Shown in pieces: positions 1-5,854 of a stretch of 5,906 nt of DNA (position 1 is its first letter; each line of letters starts with the position of its first letter). The translations under genes were made by a program, and so were the position numbers. The stretch comes from Candidatus Aminicenantes bacterium UBA4820 (GTDB lineage: Bacteria > Acidobacteriota > UBA4820). The notes under the pieces are model-generated. The model did no database searches. It was not told where the DNA came from and saw nothing but the letters and a program-made list of their open reading frames with translations. The stretch covers positions 1 to 5,906 of the forward strand of contig DHFQ01000081.1 of NCBI GenBank assembly GCA_002402325.1. Direction: 5' to 3'.

Positions 1-445
1 CAAGGGGGATGTTTGTAATCATAGTGTCAGGAATGTTTGCTCCTGTCTCAACCTTTTTGGTGTCGATTATTGGTGCTGCCCCTGTAACGACCATTTCTGC
101 TCCGCCTGATGAAAGTTGGAAATTTAATTTAATTGTAACGCCTAATGGGACCTCAACACCATTTCTGATTGCAGTAGCAAAGCCGGGTGCTTCTACTTTA
201 ACTGAATAATCCCTACCAGATGGCAGGAAGGGAAAGAAGTAATCACCATTCATATCGGTTCCTGTTCCCTGAGTTCCCTGTAATGATGGTCCTGAAATCC
301 TTACAACAGCGCCAGGAACAGGCTCACCCTGATCATCGGTAACTTTTCCCTGAAGGGCTCCACCTGTGGTCTGAGCGAACATTGTGAATGTTAATAAAGT
401 TGTTAAAACAATAAGTAGGGCACTCCACTTGAGTGCATTTTTCAT
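1..445 (-). CDS. TonB-dependent receptor, Oar-like, N-terminal part (gene runs off the left edge)
   Basis: The first 148 codons of an outer-membrane receptor are present; the rest lies beyond position 1. Residues 1-24 form a Sec signal peptide (Lys-rich start, hydrophobic LLIVLTTLLTF, probable cleavage after MFA). Residues about 31-112 form a carboxypeptidase-regulatory-like beta fold, with the pattern GKVTDDQGEPVPGA, then GPSLQGT, then TDMNGDYFFPFLPSG. Residues 117-128 (EMVVTGAAPIID) resemble the segment leading into the plug domain, and INTNIPL-like residues at the end (TNIPL) fit the plug's beginning. Family knowledge: such receptors import large substrates using TonB energy; the substrate cannot be told from this part. 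I chose ATG 445 because a GGAGGTGA ribosome binding site sits 5 nt upstream and the signal peptide starts there. The frame stays open upstream to another ATG at 511, which would add 22 residues. A susC/RagA-type protein or other protein with this N-terminal domain is possible, but the Oar-like layout fits best. Confidence 0.85.
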   Translation of the reverse strand, partial: MKNALKWSALLIVLTTLLTFTMFAQTTGGALQGKVTDDQGEPVPGAVVRISGPSLQGTQGTGTDMNGDYFFPFLPSGRDYSVKVEAPGFATAIRNGVEVPLGVTIKLNFQLSSGGAEMVVTGAAPIIDTKKVETGANIPDTMITNIPL

Positions 446-450
446 TTTAG

Positions 451-470
451 TCACCTCCGTAACCTCCTTA
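451..470 (-). promoter_or_regulatory. Tandem Shine-Dalgarno motifs before the TonB-dependent receptor
   Basis: Reading on the minus strand, TAAGGAGGTT (470-461) is followed almost at once by GGAGGTGA (458-451), then CTAAA and the ATG at 445. The nearer motif has normal spacing (5 nt) and decides the start. The farther one is about 15 nt from the ATG, too far for ordinary initiation. It may be an extra ribosome loading site or chance. Confidence 0.75.
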
Positions 471-528
471 AAGGAATTTTTTTTCTCAACCAGTTTTTGA
501 TTAAACAACATTCTCGTAAATATCGGCA

Positions 529-540
529 ATCACCTCCTTT
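529..540 (-). promoter_or_regulatory. Near-perfect Shine-Dalgarno motif at the 5' end of the receptor mRNA, with no start codon at normal distance
   Basis: The minus strand reads AAAGGAGGTGAT, close to the full complement of the 16S rRNA 3' end. No ATG or GTG lies 5-12 nt downstream; the first ATG (511) is 17 nt beyond the motif. If the promoter at 555-583 is right, the motif begins only about 8 nt from the predicted transcript end. That position resembles the 5'-proximal mRNA-stabilising Shine-Dalgarno sequences known from Bacillus cry3A. The sequence shows the motif; the stabilising role is inference. Confidence 0.5.
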
Positions 541-554
541 CAAAATACAACTTA

Positions 555-583
555 ATGATAACAAGCATTTTTCCATTTGTCAA
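555..583 (-). promoter_or_regulatory. Sigma-70-type promoter of the TonB-dependent receptor gene
   Basis: The minus strand has a perfect -35 box TTGACA (583-578), a 17-nt spacer, and a -10 box TATCAT (560-555; five of six match TATAAT). Transcription would begin near 548-547, giving a leader of about 100 nt before the ATG at 445. It starts only 14 nt past the stop of the glycosyltransferase gene, so the receptor seems to have its own strong promoter directly after the housekeeping cluster. No promoter of this quality was seen inside the cluster. Confidence 0.8.
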
Positions 584-596
584 GAGGGTAAGTTAT

Positions 597-1376
597 CTAC
601 TTAATATTCAGGGATTTAGAATGTTTTGACTTTTTCAATTCGTATAAAATGGCGTATTTTAGAAAAACGCTGTAGGCACCCAGAAGAGCGTTAACTGCGC
701 CTTCTATTCCGTCAAGAAAGCCAAATCTAAAAATGTATTGTTTCAAAAAACGATGAATTGGTCTTAAAACAATATTAACTAAATTAGCCCGCTGACCATT
801 TAAATAGGCTTGTTCTGCCCCCCATATTGCATATCTATTAAGTTTTGAAAGATAAGATTCAAAATTCTTAAAGGTGTAATGTTTAAGGTAGCCATCTATT
901 GAACCCAACTTTTTGTATCCTTGAATTTCTGCATGGACTCTTTTATCTTCATATCTGCAATATTTTTTGAAAAGTCTTATCACTTTATCATTTGAAAGCC
1001 CCCCGTATTTGAGTTCTTTTCCCAGAAACACATTTCTTCTTTTTACTTCATAAGCATCACAATCTGGATTCTCAAGAATCCTTTTTATTTCTTTTGTTAG
1101 TTTCTCATCTGGTCTTTCATCGCAATCCATTAAAAATATCCAATCAAATTTACTATTTGGGATTGCCCAATTTTTTTGCTTTGCTGAATAGATATATTCG
1201 TGCTTTTCAACCCTTACATTGTTTCCAAAAGATGACGCGATTTCAAAAGTTCTGTCATTACTTGTATCATCAACTACAACAAAAACTTCCTGAGCCCATA
1301 AAAAACTTTCGATCACCTCTTTTATATTGTGTTCTTCATTAAAAGCAGGAATTATGACTGTAAGTTTTTCCATCAT
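597..1376 (-). CDS. Family 2 glycosyltransferase, WaaE/KdtX-like (probable lipopolysaccharide or surface-glycan sugar transferase)
   Basis: A 259-residue GT-A fold enzyme that would move a sugar from a nucleotide donor onto a glycan at the inner face of the cytoplasmic membrane. The start TVIIPAFNEEHNI (residues 6-18) is the classic family 2 opening. VVVDDTSNDRT (33-43) stands where DSGSTDGT usually occurs. AKQKNWAI (65-72) precedes the donor and metal-binding DxD motif, Asp84-Cys-Asp86, followed by Glu87. VHAEI (147-151) and a C-terminal block FLDGIEGAVNALLGAYSVFLKYA (220-242) match the WaaE/KdtX-like beta-glucosyltransferase subgroup; the last block is hydrophobic and could touch the membrane. 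Exact sugar and acceptor are unknown. Two ATG codons stand in tandem (1376 and 1373). The first overlaps the era stop as ATGA, with only a weak AGGT ribosome binding site upstream, so translation is probably coupled to era. The stop is TAG at 599-597, and no terminator hairpin follows. Confidence 0.88.
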   Translation of the reverse strand: MMEKLTVIIPAFNEEHNIKEVIESFLWAQEVFVVVDDTSNDRTFEIASSFGNNVRVEKHEYIYSAKQKNWAIPNSKFDWIFLMDCDERPDEKLTKEIKRILENPDCDAYEVKRRNVFLGKELKYGGLSNDKVIRLFKKYCRYEDKRVHAEIQGYKKLGSIDGYLKHYTFKNFESYLSKLNRYAIWGAEQAYLNGQRANLVNIVLRPIHRFLKQYIFRFGFLDGIEGAVNALLGAYSVFLKYAILYELKKSKHSKSLNIK

Positions 1377-2266
1377 CGTATACCTATCTCTTTCAAAAAT
1401 GAGGGGTCATTTTCCCAGTCAGGTTTTACTTTAACAAAAAGTTTAAGGTTTATCCTTGTCTCAAAAAACTCCTCAAGTTCGACCCTGCTTTTTATACCAA
1501 GTTCTTTTATTGCCTTTCCACCTCTTCCAAGAATTATCGGTTTCTGGCTCTCTTTTGCTACGACAATAACAGCACTTATTAAAAGTTTTTCATTTTCTTT
1601 TAAAGGTTCTTTAAACTCTTCTAAATACACCGCGGTTGAGTAGGGAATTTCTTCCTTGAATAAAATGAAAAGATTTTTTCTTATTATCTCTCCTGCGATC
1701 TGCCTTTCCATCTGATCTGTATAAATCTCTTCATCGTAAAGCGGTTCACCTTCTTTTAATAGATCAAAGATTTTATCTTTAACGATCTTAACATCATCTT
1801 GATTTATTGCTCTAATTGGCAAAATTTCGCAATCTTTAAAAATTGATGAAAGTTCCTCAATTTCGGGAAGAAGTTTCCTTTTATCTTTTACTAAGTCAAC
1901 TTTGTTTAAAAGGATGAGTTTTGGCGTTTTATCATTTCTCAAGATTTTTAGCGATTTATCATCAAATGATATTAACTTTGTCGAATCTACCATAATTACG
2001 ATGAGATCAACATTATAAATTGATTCATAAGCAATAGTGATGAGTCTTTTACCGAGATTTCCAGAAGGCTTGTGCAAACCGGGTGTATCAAGAAAGACGA
2101 TTTGCCCTCTCTCATCGTTTAGTATTCCTTTTATTACACTTCTTGTGGTCTGAGGTTTGTATGTTACGATTGATACCATCTCACCGATTATTGAGTTTAG
2201 AAGTGTCGATTTTCCAACATTTGTCTTTCCAAAAAGTGCGACAATTCCCGATTTCTTATTCGTCAT
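1373..2266 (-). CDS. era: GTPase Era, 16S rRNA-binding ribosome assembly factor
   Basis: A 297-residue protein (E. coli Era is 301) with an N-terminal GTPase and a C-terminal KH domain. It acts in 30S subunit maturation by binding the 3' end of 16S rRNA. Visible motifs are the P-loop GKTNVGKS (13-20), switch I KPQTTR (37-42), G3 DTPG (60-63, within DTPGLHKP) and G4 NKVD (121-124). The KH domain has QKPIILGRGGKAIKELG (241-257), with GRGG as the RNA-binding GxxG loop, and a typical tail W-x-x-D (284-287). Two departures: the P-loop has Lys-Thr where Era usually has Arg-Pro, and the G5 position reads RAI (152-154) instead of the usual SAL/SAK. The ATG at 2266 overlaps the preceding stop (ATGA) and has no clear Shine-Dalgarno sequence, so coupled translation from suhB is likely. 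Identity is very secure. Confidence 0.97.
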   Translation of the reverse strand: MTNKKSGIVALFGKTNVGKSTLLNSIIGEMVSIVTYKPQTTRSVIKGILNDERGQIVFLDTPGLHKPSGNLGKRLITIAYESIYNVDLIVIMVDSTKLISFDDKSLKILRNDKTPKLILLNKVDLVKDKRKLLPEIEELSSIFKDCEILPIRAINQDDVKIVKDKIFDLLKEGEPLYDEEIYTDQMERQIAGEIIRKNLFILFKEEIPYSTAVYLEEFKEPLKENEKLLISAVIVVAKESQKPIILGRGGKAIKELGIKSRVELEEFFETRINLKLFVKVKPDWENDPSFLKEIGIR

Positions 2267-3042
2267 TTTAGTAAACTAACCATACTTTTCTTTAACTCTT
2301 CAGTTGCAGAAGCGAGTATGTCTCCTTTAAAAATGTCAATTTCTTGACCGTAAATATCCGATATGTAGCCTTTAGCCTCTTGAACAATTACTATACCTGC
2401 CGAAATATCCCACGGTTTTAAACCAAATTCCCAGAAAGCATCAAACCTTCCCACCGCTGTCCAGCATAAATCTAATGCAGCGGCACCACATCTTCTTATT
2501 CCTCCTGTCGAATTTAGCACTTTCTCAAAACCTCTAAGATATTCGGCGACCCTTCCCCTCTCTCTAAAAGGAAAACCTGTGGCAACAAACGCCTCATCAA
2601 TCTCTTTTTTCCCTGAAGTTTTTATTTTTCTACCATTTAGAAATGCGCCTTTACCCTTTTCAGCCTTGAAAAGTTCATTGTGCATAGGGTCATAAACAAC
2701 GCCTATTCCTGGTTTCATTCCCTCAAGAAGAGCGAGTGAAACACAAAATATCGGAAGAGAATGAACATAGTTGTTTGTTCCATCAAGGGGGTCAAGACAG
2801 AAAAAGAGATTTTCATCTCCTTTTGCAGATGACGAACCTTCCTCTGTTAAAAGAGGAATCTCTGGAAAACTACGTCTTAACTCTTCTTTGATAAATTTTT
2901 CAACCATCCTATCTGTATCGGTAACATAATCGTTTCTTGCCTTTAATGAAACTCCAGTGATGCCTGCTAAAAATTTTTCTTTTGCAAACTCACCCGCTTT
3001 TACTGAAATTCTTTCCATTTCTTCAATATAACTATTCATCAT
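2263..3042 (-). CDS. suhB: Inositol-1-monophosphatase family protein, SuhB-like
   Basis: A 259-residue Mg-dependent, lithium-sensitive-type phosphatase of the IMPase fold. The metal and phosphate site is complete: DYVTDTD (38-44), Glu67 in LTEEG, Asp84-Pro-Leu-Asp87-Gly-Thr (84-89) and Asp212 in PWDISAG (210-216). The stretch RRCGAAALDLCWTAVGRFDAFWEFGLKPWD (183-212) is very like E. coli SuhB. Family members hydrolyse myo-inositol phosphate and related sugar phosphates. SuhB also takes part in rRNA antitermination and ribosome biogenesis in E. coli, which would suit its place next to era, but that role is inference here. Related archaeal-type enzymes also act on fructose-1,6-bisphosphate, and PAP phosphatase CysQ is a more distant alternative. 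Tandem ATGs lie at 3042 and 3039. I took the first, with AAGGAG about 10 nt upstream; the gene overlaps the xerC end by 11 nt. Confidence 0.92.
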   Translation of the reverse strand: MMNSYIEEMERISVKAGEFAKEKFLAGITGVSLKARNDYVTDTDRMVEKFIKEELRRSFPEIPLLTEEGSSSAKGDENLFFCLDPLDGTNNYVHSLPIFCVSLALLEGMKPGIGVVYDPMHNELFKAEKGKGAFLNGRKIKTSGKKEIDEAFVATGFPFRERGRVAEYLRGFEKVLNSTGGIRRCGAAALDLCWTAVGRFDAFWEFGLKPWDISAGIVIVQEAKGYISDIYGQEIDIFKGDILASATEELKKSMVSLLK

Positions 3043-3976
3043 TTTTCAAAAAACTCCTTTTTGCTCGTGGATGTGATCTGTCGTAGATTTTTTTTAACTC
3101 CACTGCCGCAATGTGTGTATATTTTTGCGTTGTTGATAAACTCTCGTGTCCCAAAAGTTCCTGAATCGTCCTTAAATCAGCCCCCCTTGAAAGAAGATGT
3201 GTCGCAAATGAATGCCTGAATGTGTGTGGGGATACCTCTTTGTTTAAAAGCAAATCTTTTGAATATTTTTCAACGATTCTTTGTAAAGAGCGAGAGGTAA
3301 GTTTTCCACCTCTTAAATTTACAAAAACATATTCGCAATCAATATTTTCTTTTTTCCTCTCTTCAAGATATTTTTTTAAAGCTTTAAACGCCGCTTCTCC
3401 AAATGGGACAATTCTCTCCTTTTTCCCTTTTCCAATTACTCTAATAATTCTATCTTGCAGGAAAATGTTCTCTTCTTTTAAAGAGACGAGTTCGGATGCC
3501 CTTAGCCCGGTTGCATAAAGCATTTCCATTAAAGATAGATCTCTCAAAATTTGGAGGTTCCCCTTTTTCCTTTTAATCTTTTCAACATTTTTTGGCGATT
3601 CAAGAAGAGTGATTGTCTCCTCTTCAGTTAAAACCCTCGGAACAGTTCTGGGAAGTTTTGGTGAATGAAGAATTTTTGCCGGATTGCTTTTAACTCTTCC
3701 TTCCCTTTGAAGAAATTTAAAAAAAGATTTTAAGGAGGCAAGTTTTCTCATAACAGACCTTTTGTTTAAATTTTTTGAGTAAAGATAGCCTAAAAATCCC
3801 CTTAAAACAACGACATCTATTTTATCAACATCAATTTGTTCCTGAAAAATTGATTGAAGAAACTCGATAAACTGGTCAATGTCTGAAATGTAATTTCTTA
3901 TTGTGTGCTCTGAATATCTTTTTTCATTCTGAAGATATTCTTTAAAAAGTTGTTTAAACCCTATTAAATCTTCCAA
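3032..3976 (-). CDS. xerC: Tyrosine recombinase XerC (TTG start)
   Basis: A 314-residue site-specific recombinase that resolves chromosome dimers at a dif site with a partner Xer protein. Residues about 5-95 are the N-terminal SAM-like core-binding domain (SEHTIRNYISDIDQF, then MRKLASLKSFFKFL). Residues about 110-300 are the catalytic domain with all active-site residues: Arg159 (ATGLRASEL), Lys183 (GKGKKERIVPFG), His251 and Arg254 (SPHTFRHSFATH), His277 (LGHESL) and the nucleophile Tyr286 (KYTHIA). The end YDRSHPRAKR is typical of XerC rather than XerD, but a lone Xer (XerA/XerH style) or XerD cannot be excluded. The likely start is TTG at 3976: no ATG occurs near the N-terminus, and AAGGAG (3989-3984) stands 7 nt upstream. 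It begins inside the end of the preceding gene (23-nt overlap). It is a chromosomal housekeeping member by context, with no integron or phage genes nearby. Confidence 0.93.
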   Translation of the reverse strand: MEDLIGFKQLFKEYLQNEKRYSEHTIRNYISDIDQFIEFLQSIFQEQIDVDKIDVVVLRGFLGYLYSKNLNKRSVMRKLASLKSFFKFLQREGRVKSNPAKILHSPKLPRTVPRVLTEEETITLLESPKNVEKIKRKKGNLQILRDLSLMEMLYATGLRASELVSLKEENIFLQDRIIRVIGKGKKERIVPFGEAAFKALKKYLEERKKENIDCEYVFVNLRGGKLTSRSLQRIVEKYSKDLLLNKEVSPHTFRHSFATHLLSRGADLRTIQELLGHESLSTTQKYTHIAAVELKKIYDRSHPRAKRSFLKNDE

Positions 3977-4559
3977 CTAAATACTCCTTCAATTTATTCA
4001 ATGCCTTTCTTCTGTGGCTAAAATCATCTTTCTTTTCTCCACCCATCTCCGCAAAAGTTCTTTTATCGCCCTGAGGGATAAAAATTGGATCATACCCAAA
4101 TCCATTCTCTCCCCTTTTTGAAAATGAAATTTTTCCCCTTACTTCCCCCGTGAAAATTTTAGGAGCAGTTTCATTTCCCAGAAGTGCAACGACACATACA
4201 AAAGATGCAACTCTCTTTTCAACGGGAACATCTTTAATGAGACTTAAAATTTTGTCGCATTTTTCGTTATCATTTCTCAATCCTTCAAACCGCCCTGAAA
4301 AAATTCCTGGTGCACCATATAGAGCGTCAATACAAAGTCCTGAATCCTCCGAAACAACTGAAAAATCTCTAAAAAATTGTTTATAATATCTTGCTTTTAA
4401 AATGGCATTTTCTTCAAACCCTTTTCCATTTTCCAGGGGAGGCTCAATTTTTATATCAAAATCATCAAGGAAAAAAAGTTCAATCCTGTCAAACTCTTGA
4501 AAAATTCTTTTAATTTCTCTTTTTTTTCCTTCATTTTGCGTTGCAAAAACAATTTTCAT
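3954..4559 (-). CDS. rdgB: RdgB/HAM1 family dITP/XTP pyrophosphatase
   Basis: A 201-residue cytosolic enzyme (E. coli RdgB 197) that hydrolyses non-canonical purine triphosphates (dITP, ITP, XTP) to the monophosphate and pyrophosphate, keeping deaminated bases out of DNA and RNA. The family signatures occur in order: ATQNEGKKREI (6-16) binding the triphosphate; FEENAILKA (48-56); SEDSGLCIDALYGAPGIFSGRF (70-91) with Asp72 as the expected general base; GEVRGKISF (138-146); GFGYDPIFIPQG (153-164) for base recognition; TFAEM (168-172); and SHRRKAL (181-187). The ATG at 4559 overlaps the murA stop as ATGA and has only a weak upstream GAAGAG, so expression probably depends on murA translation. One small oddity is SGRF where SARF/SARY is more common. 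Identity is secure. Confidence 0.97.
   Translation of the reverse strand: MKIVFATQNEGKKREIKRIFQEFDRIELFFLDDFDIKIEPPLENGKGFEENAILKARYYKQFFRDFSVVSEDSGLCIDALYGAPGIFSGRFEGLRNDNEKCDKILSLIKDVPVEKRVASFVCVVALLGNETAPKIFTGEVRGKISFSKRGENGFGYDPIFIPQGDKRTFAEMGGEKKDDFSHRRKALNKLKEYLVGRFNRV
3984..3989 (-). promoter_or_regulatory. Ribosome binding site that sets the TTG start of xerC
   Basis: AAGGAG on the minus strand lies 7 nt before TTG at 3976 and inside the coding sequence of the upstream pyrophosphatase. It is a stronger site than those of the neighbouring rdgB and era genes, and may compensate for the weak TTG codon and the longer overlap. Confidence 0.75.
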
Positions 4560-5809
4560 TTAACTCTTCTTATCCTTGCTCCAAGAGTTTCAAGTCGCTC
4601 CTCAAATCGCTCATAACCTCTATCAAGATGATAGATTCTGTTCACCACCGTTTTACCCTGAGCAACAAGCCCTGCAATTACTAAAGATGCTGAAGCCCTC
4701 AAATCTGAAGCCATAACCTCTGCCCCTTTAAGTTCATTTTTCCCTCTTACAACCGCTATGTTCCCTTCAATCTTTATATCAGCCCCCATCCTTTGAAGTT
4801 CGTTTATGTGCATAAATCTTGATTCAAAAATCTCCTCTTTAACAGTTGAAGTGCCCTCTGCTTGTGTCAACAAAGCAACGAATTGAGCCTGTAAATCAGT
4901 TGGAAATCCAGGGAAGGGTGCGGTTGTAATATCGGTTGATCTAATTTCTTTTCCGCTACCAACCGTAATTGAGTTTCCATCAAAATTGAGAGAAAATCCC
5001 ATCTCCTCAAGTTTTATTATTGGAGACTCAAGATTTTCCTTAAAGCAATTTTTAAGTTTAACCTTTCCCTTTGTAATTGCGGTTGCAGCCATTATCGTCC
5101 CTGCCTCAATTCTGTCGGGGATCGGTGAATGAATTGCTCCCTTTACCTCCTTTACTCCTTCTATAACGATTTTATCCGTTCCAAGCCCTTCAATCTTTGC
5201 TCCCATTTTTATTAAAAGATTTCCAAGGTCAACGACTTCTGGCTCTCTTGCCGCATTAAAAATTGTTGTTTTTCCATTTGCAAGGATAGACGCCATAAGT
5301 AGGTTTTCAGTGCCTCCCACCGTAACTTTGTCAAAGACAACCTCTCCTCCCCTTAAACCATCGGTTGTAGCAATGATGTATCCTTCCTCAACATCAATCT
5401 TTGCCCCTAAAGATTCAAGCCCCTTTAAATGCTGGTCAATAGGCCTTGGTCCAATTGCACAACCTCCCGGGAATGAAACTTTTGCTTTTTTGAATCTTGC
5501 AAGGAGAGGTCCTAAAACAAGAATGCTCGCCCTCATTTTTCTTACAAGGTCATAAGGAGCAACAAGAGATTTTATGTTATCAGCCTTTAAAGTTAACGCA
5601 CCTCCAACATTTCCACCAATTTTAACTCCAAGGTGATCAAGTAAAGAAAGCATTGAGCATATATCGTTAAGAGATGCACTATTATTGAAAATTATCTCTT
5701 CAGATGTAAGCAAAGATGCTGCAAGGCAGGGAAGGATTGCATTCTTTGCGGGCTTTATCTCCAATTCACCACAAAGGGGAACACCGCCCTCTATAACAAA
5801 TTTATCCAT
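4556..5809 (-). CDS. murA: UDP-N-acetylglucosamine 1-carboxyvinyltransferase MurA
   Basis: A 417-residue cytosolic enzyme for the first committed step of peptidoglycan synthesis: transfer of enolpyruvate from PEP to UDP-GlcNAc. It has the two-lobed EPSP-synthase fold, and the key residues can be read directly: Lys22 (AKNA), Arg93 (RKMRAS), Cys117 in PGGCAIGPRPIDQH (the residue alkylated by fosfomycin, Cys115 in E. coli), Arg122, Asp305 in FPTDLQAQF and Arg397 in HLDRGYERFEERLETLGA. Having Cys rather than Asp at the loop position predicts fosfomycin sensitivity at the target level. Residue 20 is Pro where E. coli and most relatives have Gly (SGAKNA becomes KPAKNA). The ATG at 5809 has GGAGG (5818-5814) 4 nt upstream. 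It is the first confirmed gene of the overlapping six-gene cluster and overlaps rdgB by 4 nt. Confidence 0.97.
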   Translation of the reverse strand: MDKFVIEGGVPLCGELEIKPAKNAILPCLAASLLTSEEIIFNNSASLNDICSMLSLLDHLGVKIGGNVGGALTLKADNIKSLVAPYDLVRKMRASILVLGPLLARFKKAKVSFPGGCAIGPRPIDQHLKGLESLGAKIDVEEGYIIATTDGLRGGEVVFDKVTVGGTENLLMASILANGKTTIFNAAREPEVVDLGNLLIKMGAKIEGLGTDKIVIEGVKEVKGAIHSPIPDRIEAGTIMAATAITKGKVKLKNCFKENLESPIIKLEEMGFSLNFDGNSITVGSGKEIRSTDITTAPFPGFPTDLQAQFVALLTQAEGTSTVKEEIFESRFMHINELQRMGADIKIEGNIAVVRGKNELKGAEVMASDLRASASLVIAGLVAQGKTVVNRIYHLDRGYERFEERLETLGARIRRVK

Positions 5810-5826
5810 TAAACCTCCAGACTGAT

Positions 5827-5854
5827 ATTATAAACGGAAATAACAAAATCTTAA
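5827..5854 (-). promoter_or_regulatory. Probable promoter upstream of murA
   Basis: The minus strand carries a perfect -10 box TATAAT (5832-5827). The best -35 match is TTAAGA (5854-5849; four of six) with a 16-nt spacer. Transcription would begin near 5820, leaving only about 10-12 nt before the murA ATG, with the GGAGG at 5818-5814 almost at the 5' end. This could drive the whole cluster. The short leader and weak -35 lower confidence, and in AT-rich sequence a TATAAT can arise by chance. Confidence 0.5.

Noticed and set aside
9..209. Plus-strand open frame of 66 codons near the left edge
   Set aside because: It is antisense to the well-supported receptor gene and matches no recognisable protein family. 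The other plus-strand open frames within the cluster (for example 1094-1342, 3222-3518, 5310-5555) are rejected for the same reason.
557..597. Inverted repeat GATAAC (597-592) and GTTATC (562-557) flanking and overlapping the receptor promoter, a possible operator
   Set aside because: The arms are only 6 bp with 29 nt between them and do not extend; such pairs are expected by chance in AT-rich DNA.
2012..2040. TATAAT on the minus strand (2017-2012) inside era
   Set aside because: No recognisable -35 box lies at normal spacing, and the bases are explained by era codons.
3032..3976. Tyrosine recombinase as a sign of an integrated phage, integron or genomic island
   Set aside because: Its sequence is XerC-like, it is embedded in a tightly overlapping housekeeping cluster, and no attachment repeats, tRNA, dif site or mobile-element genes are seen.
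4464..4492. Perfect TTGACA on the minus strand (4492-4487) inside rdgB as a possible internal promoter
   Set aside because: No good -10 box occurs at 16-18 nt; the best match (CTTGAT) has three of six bases.
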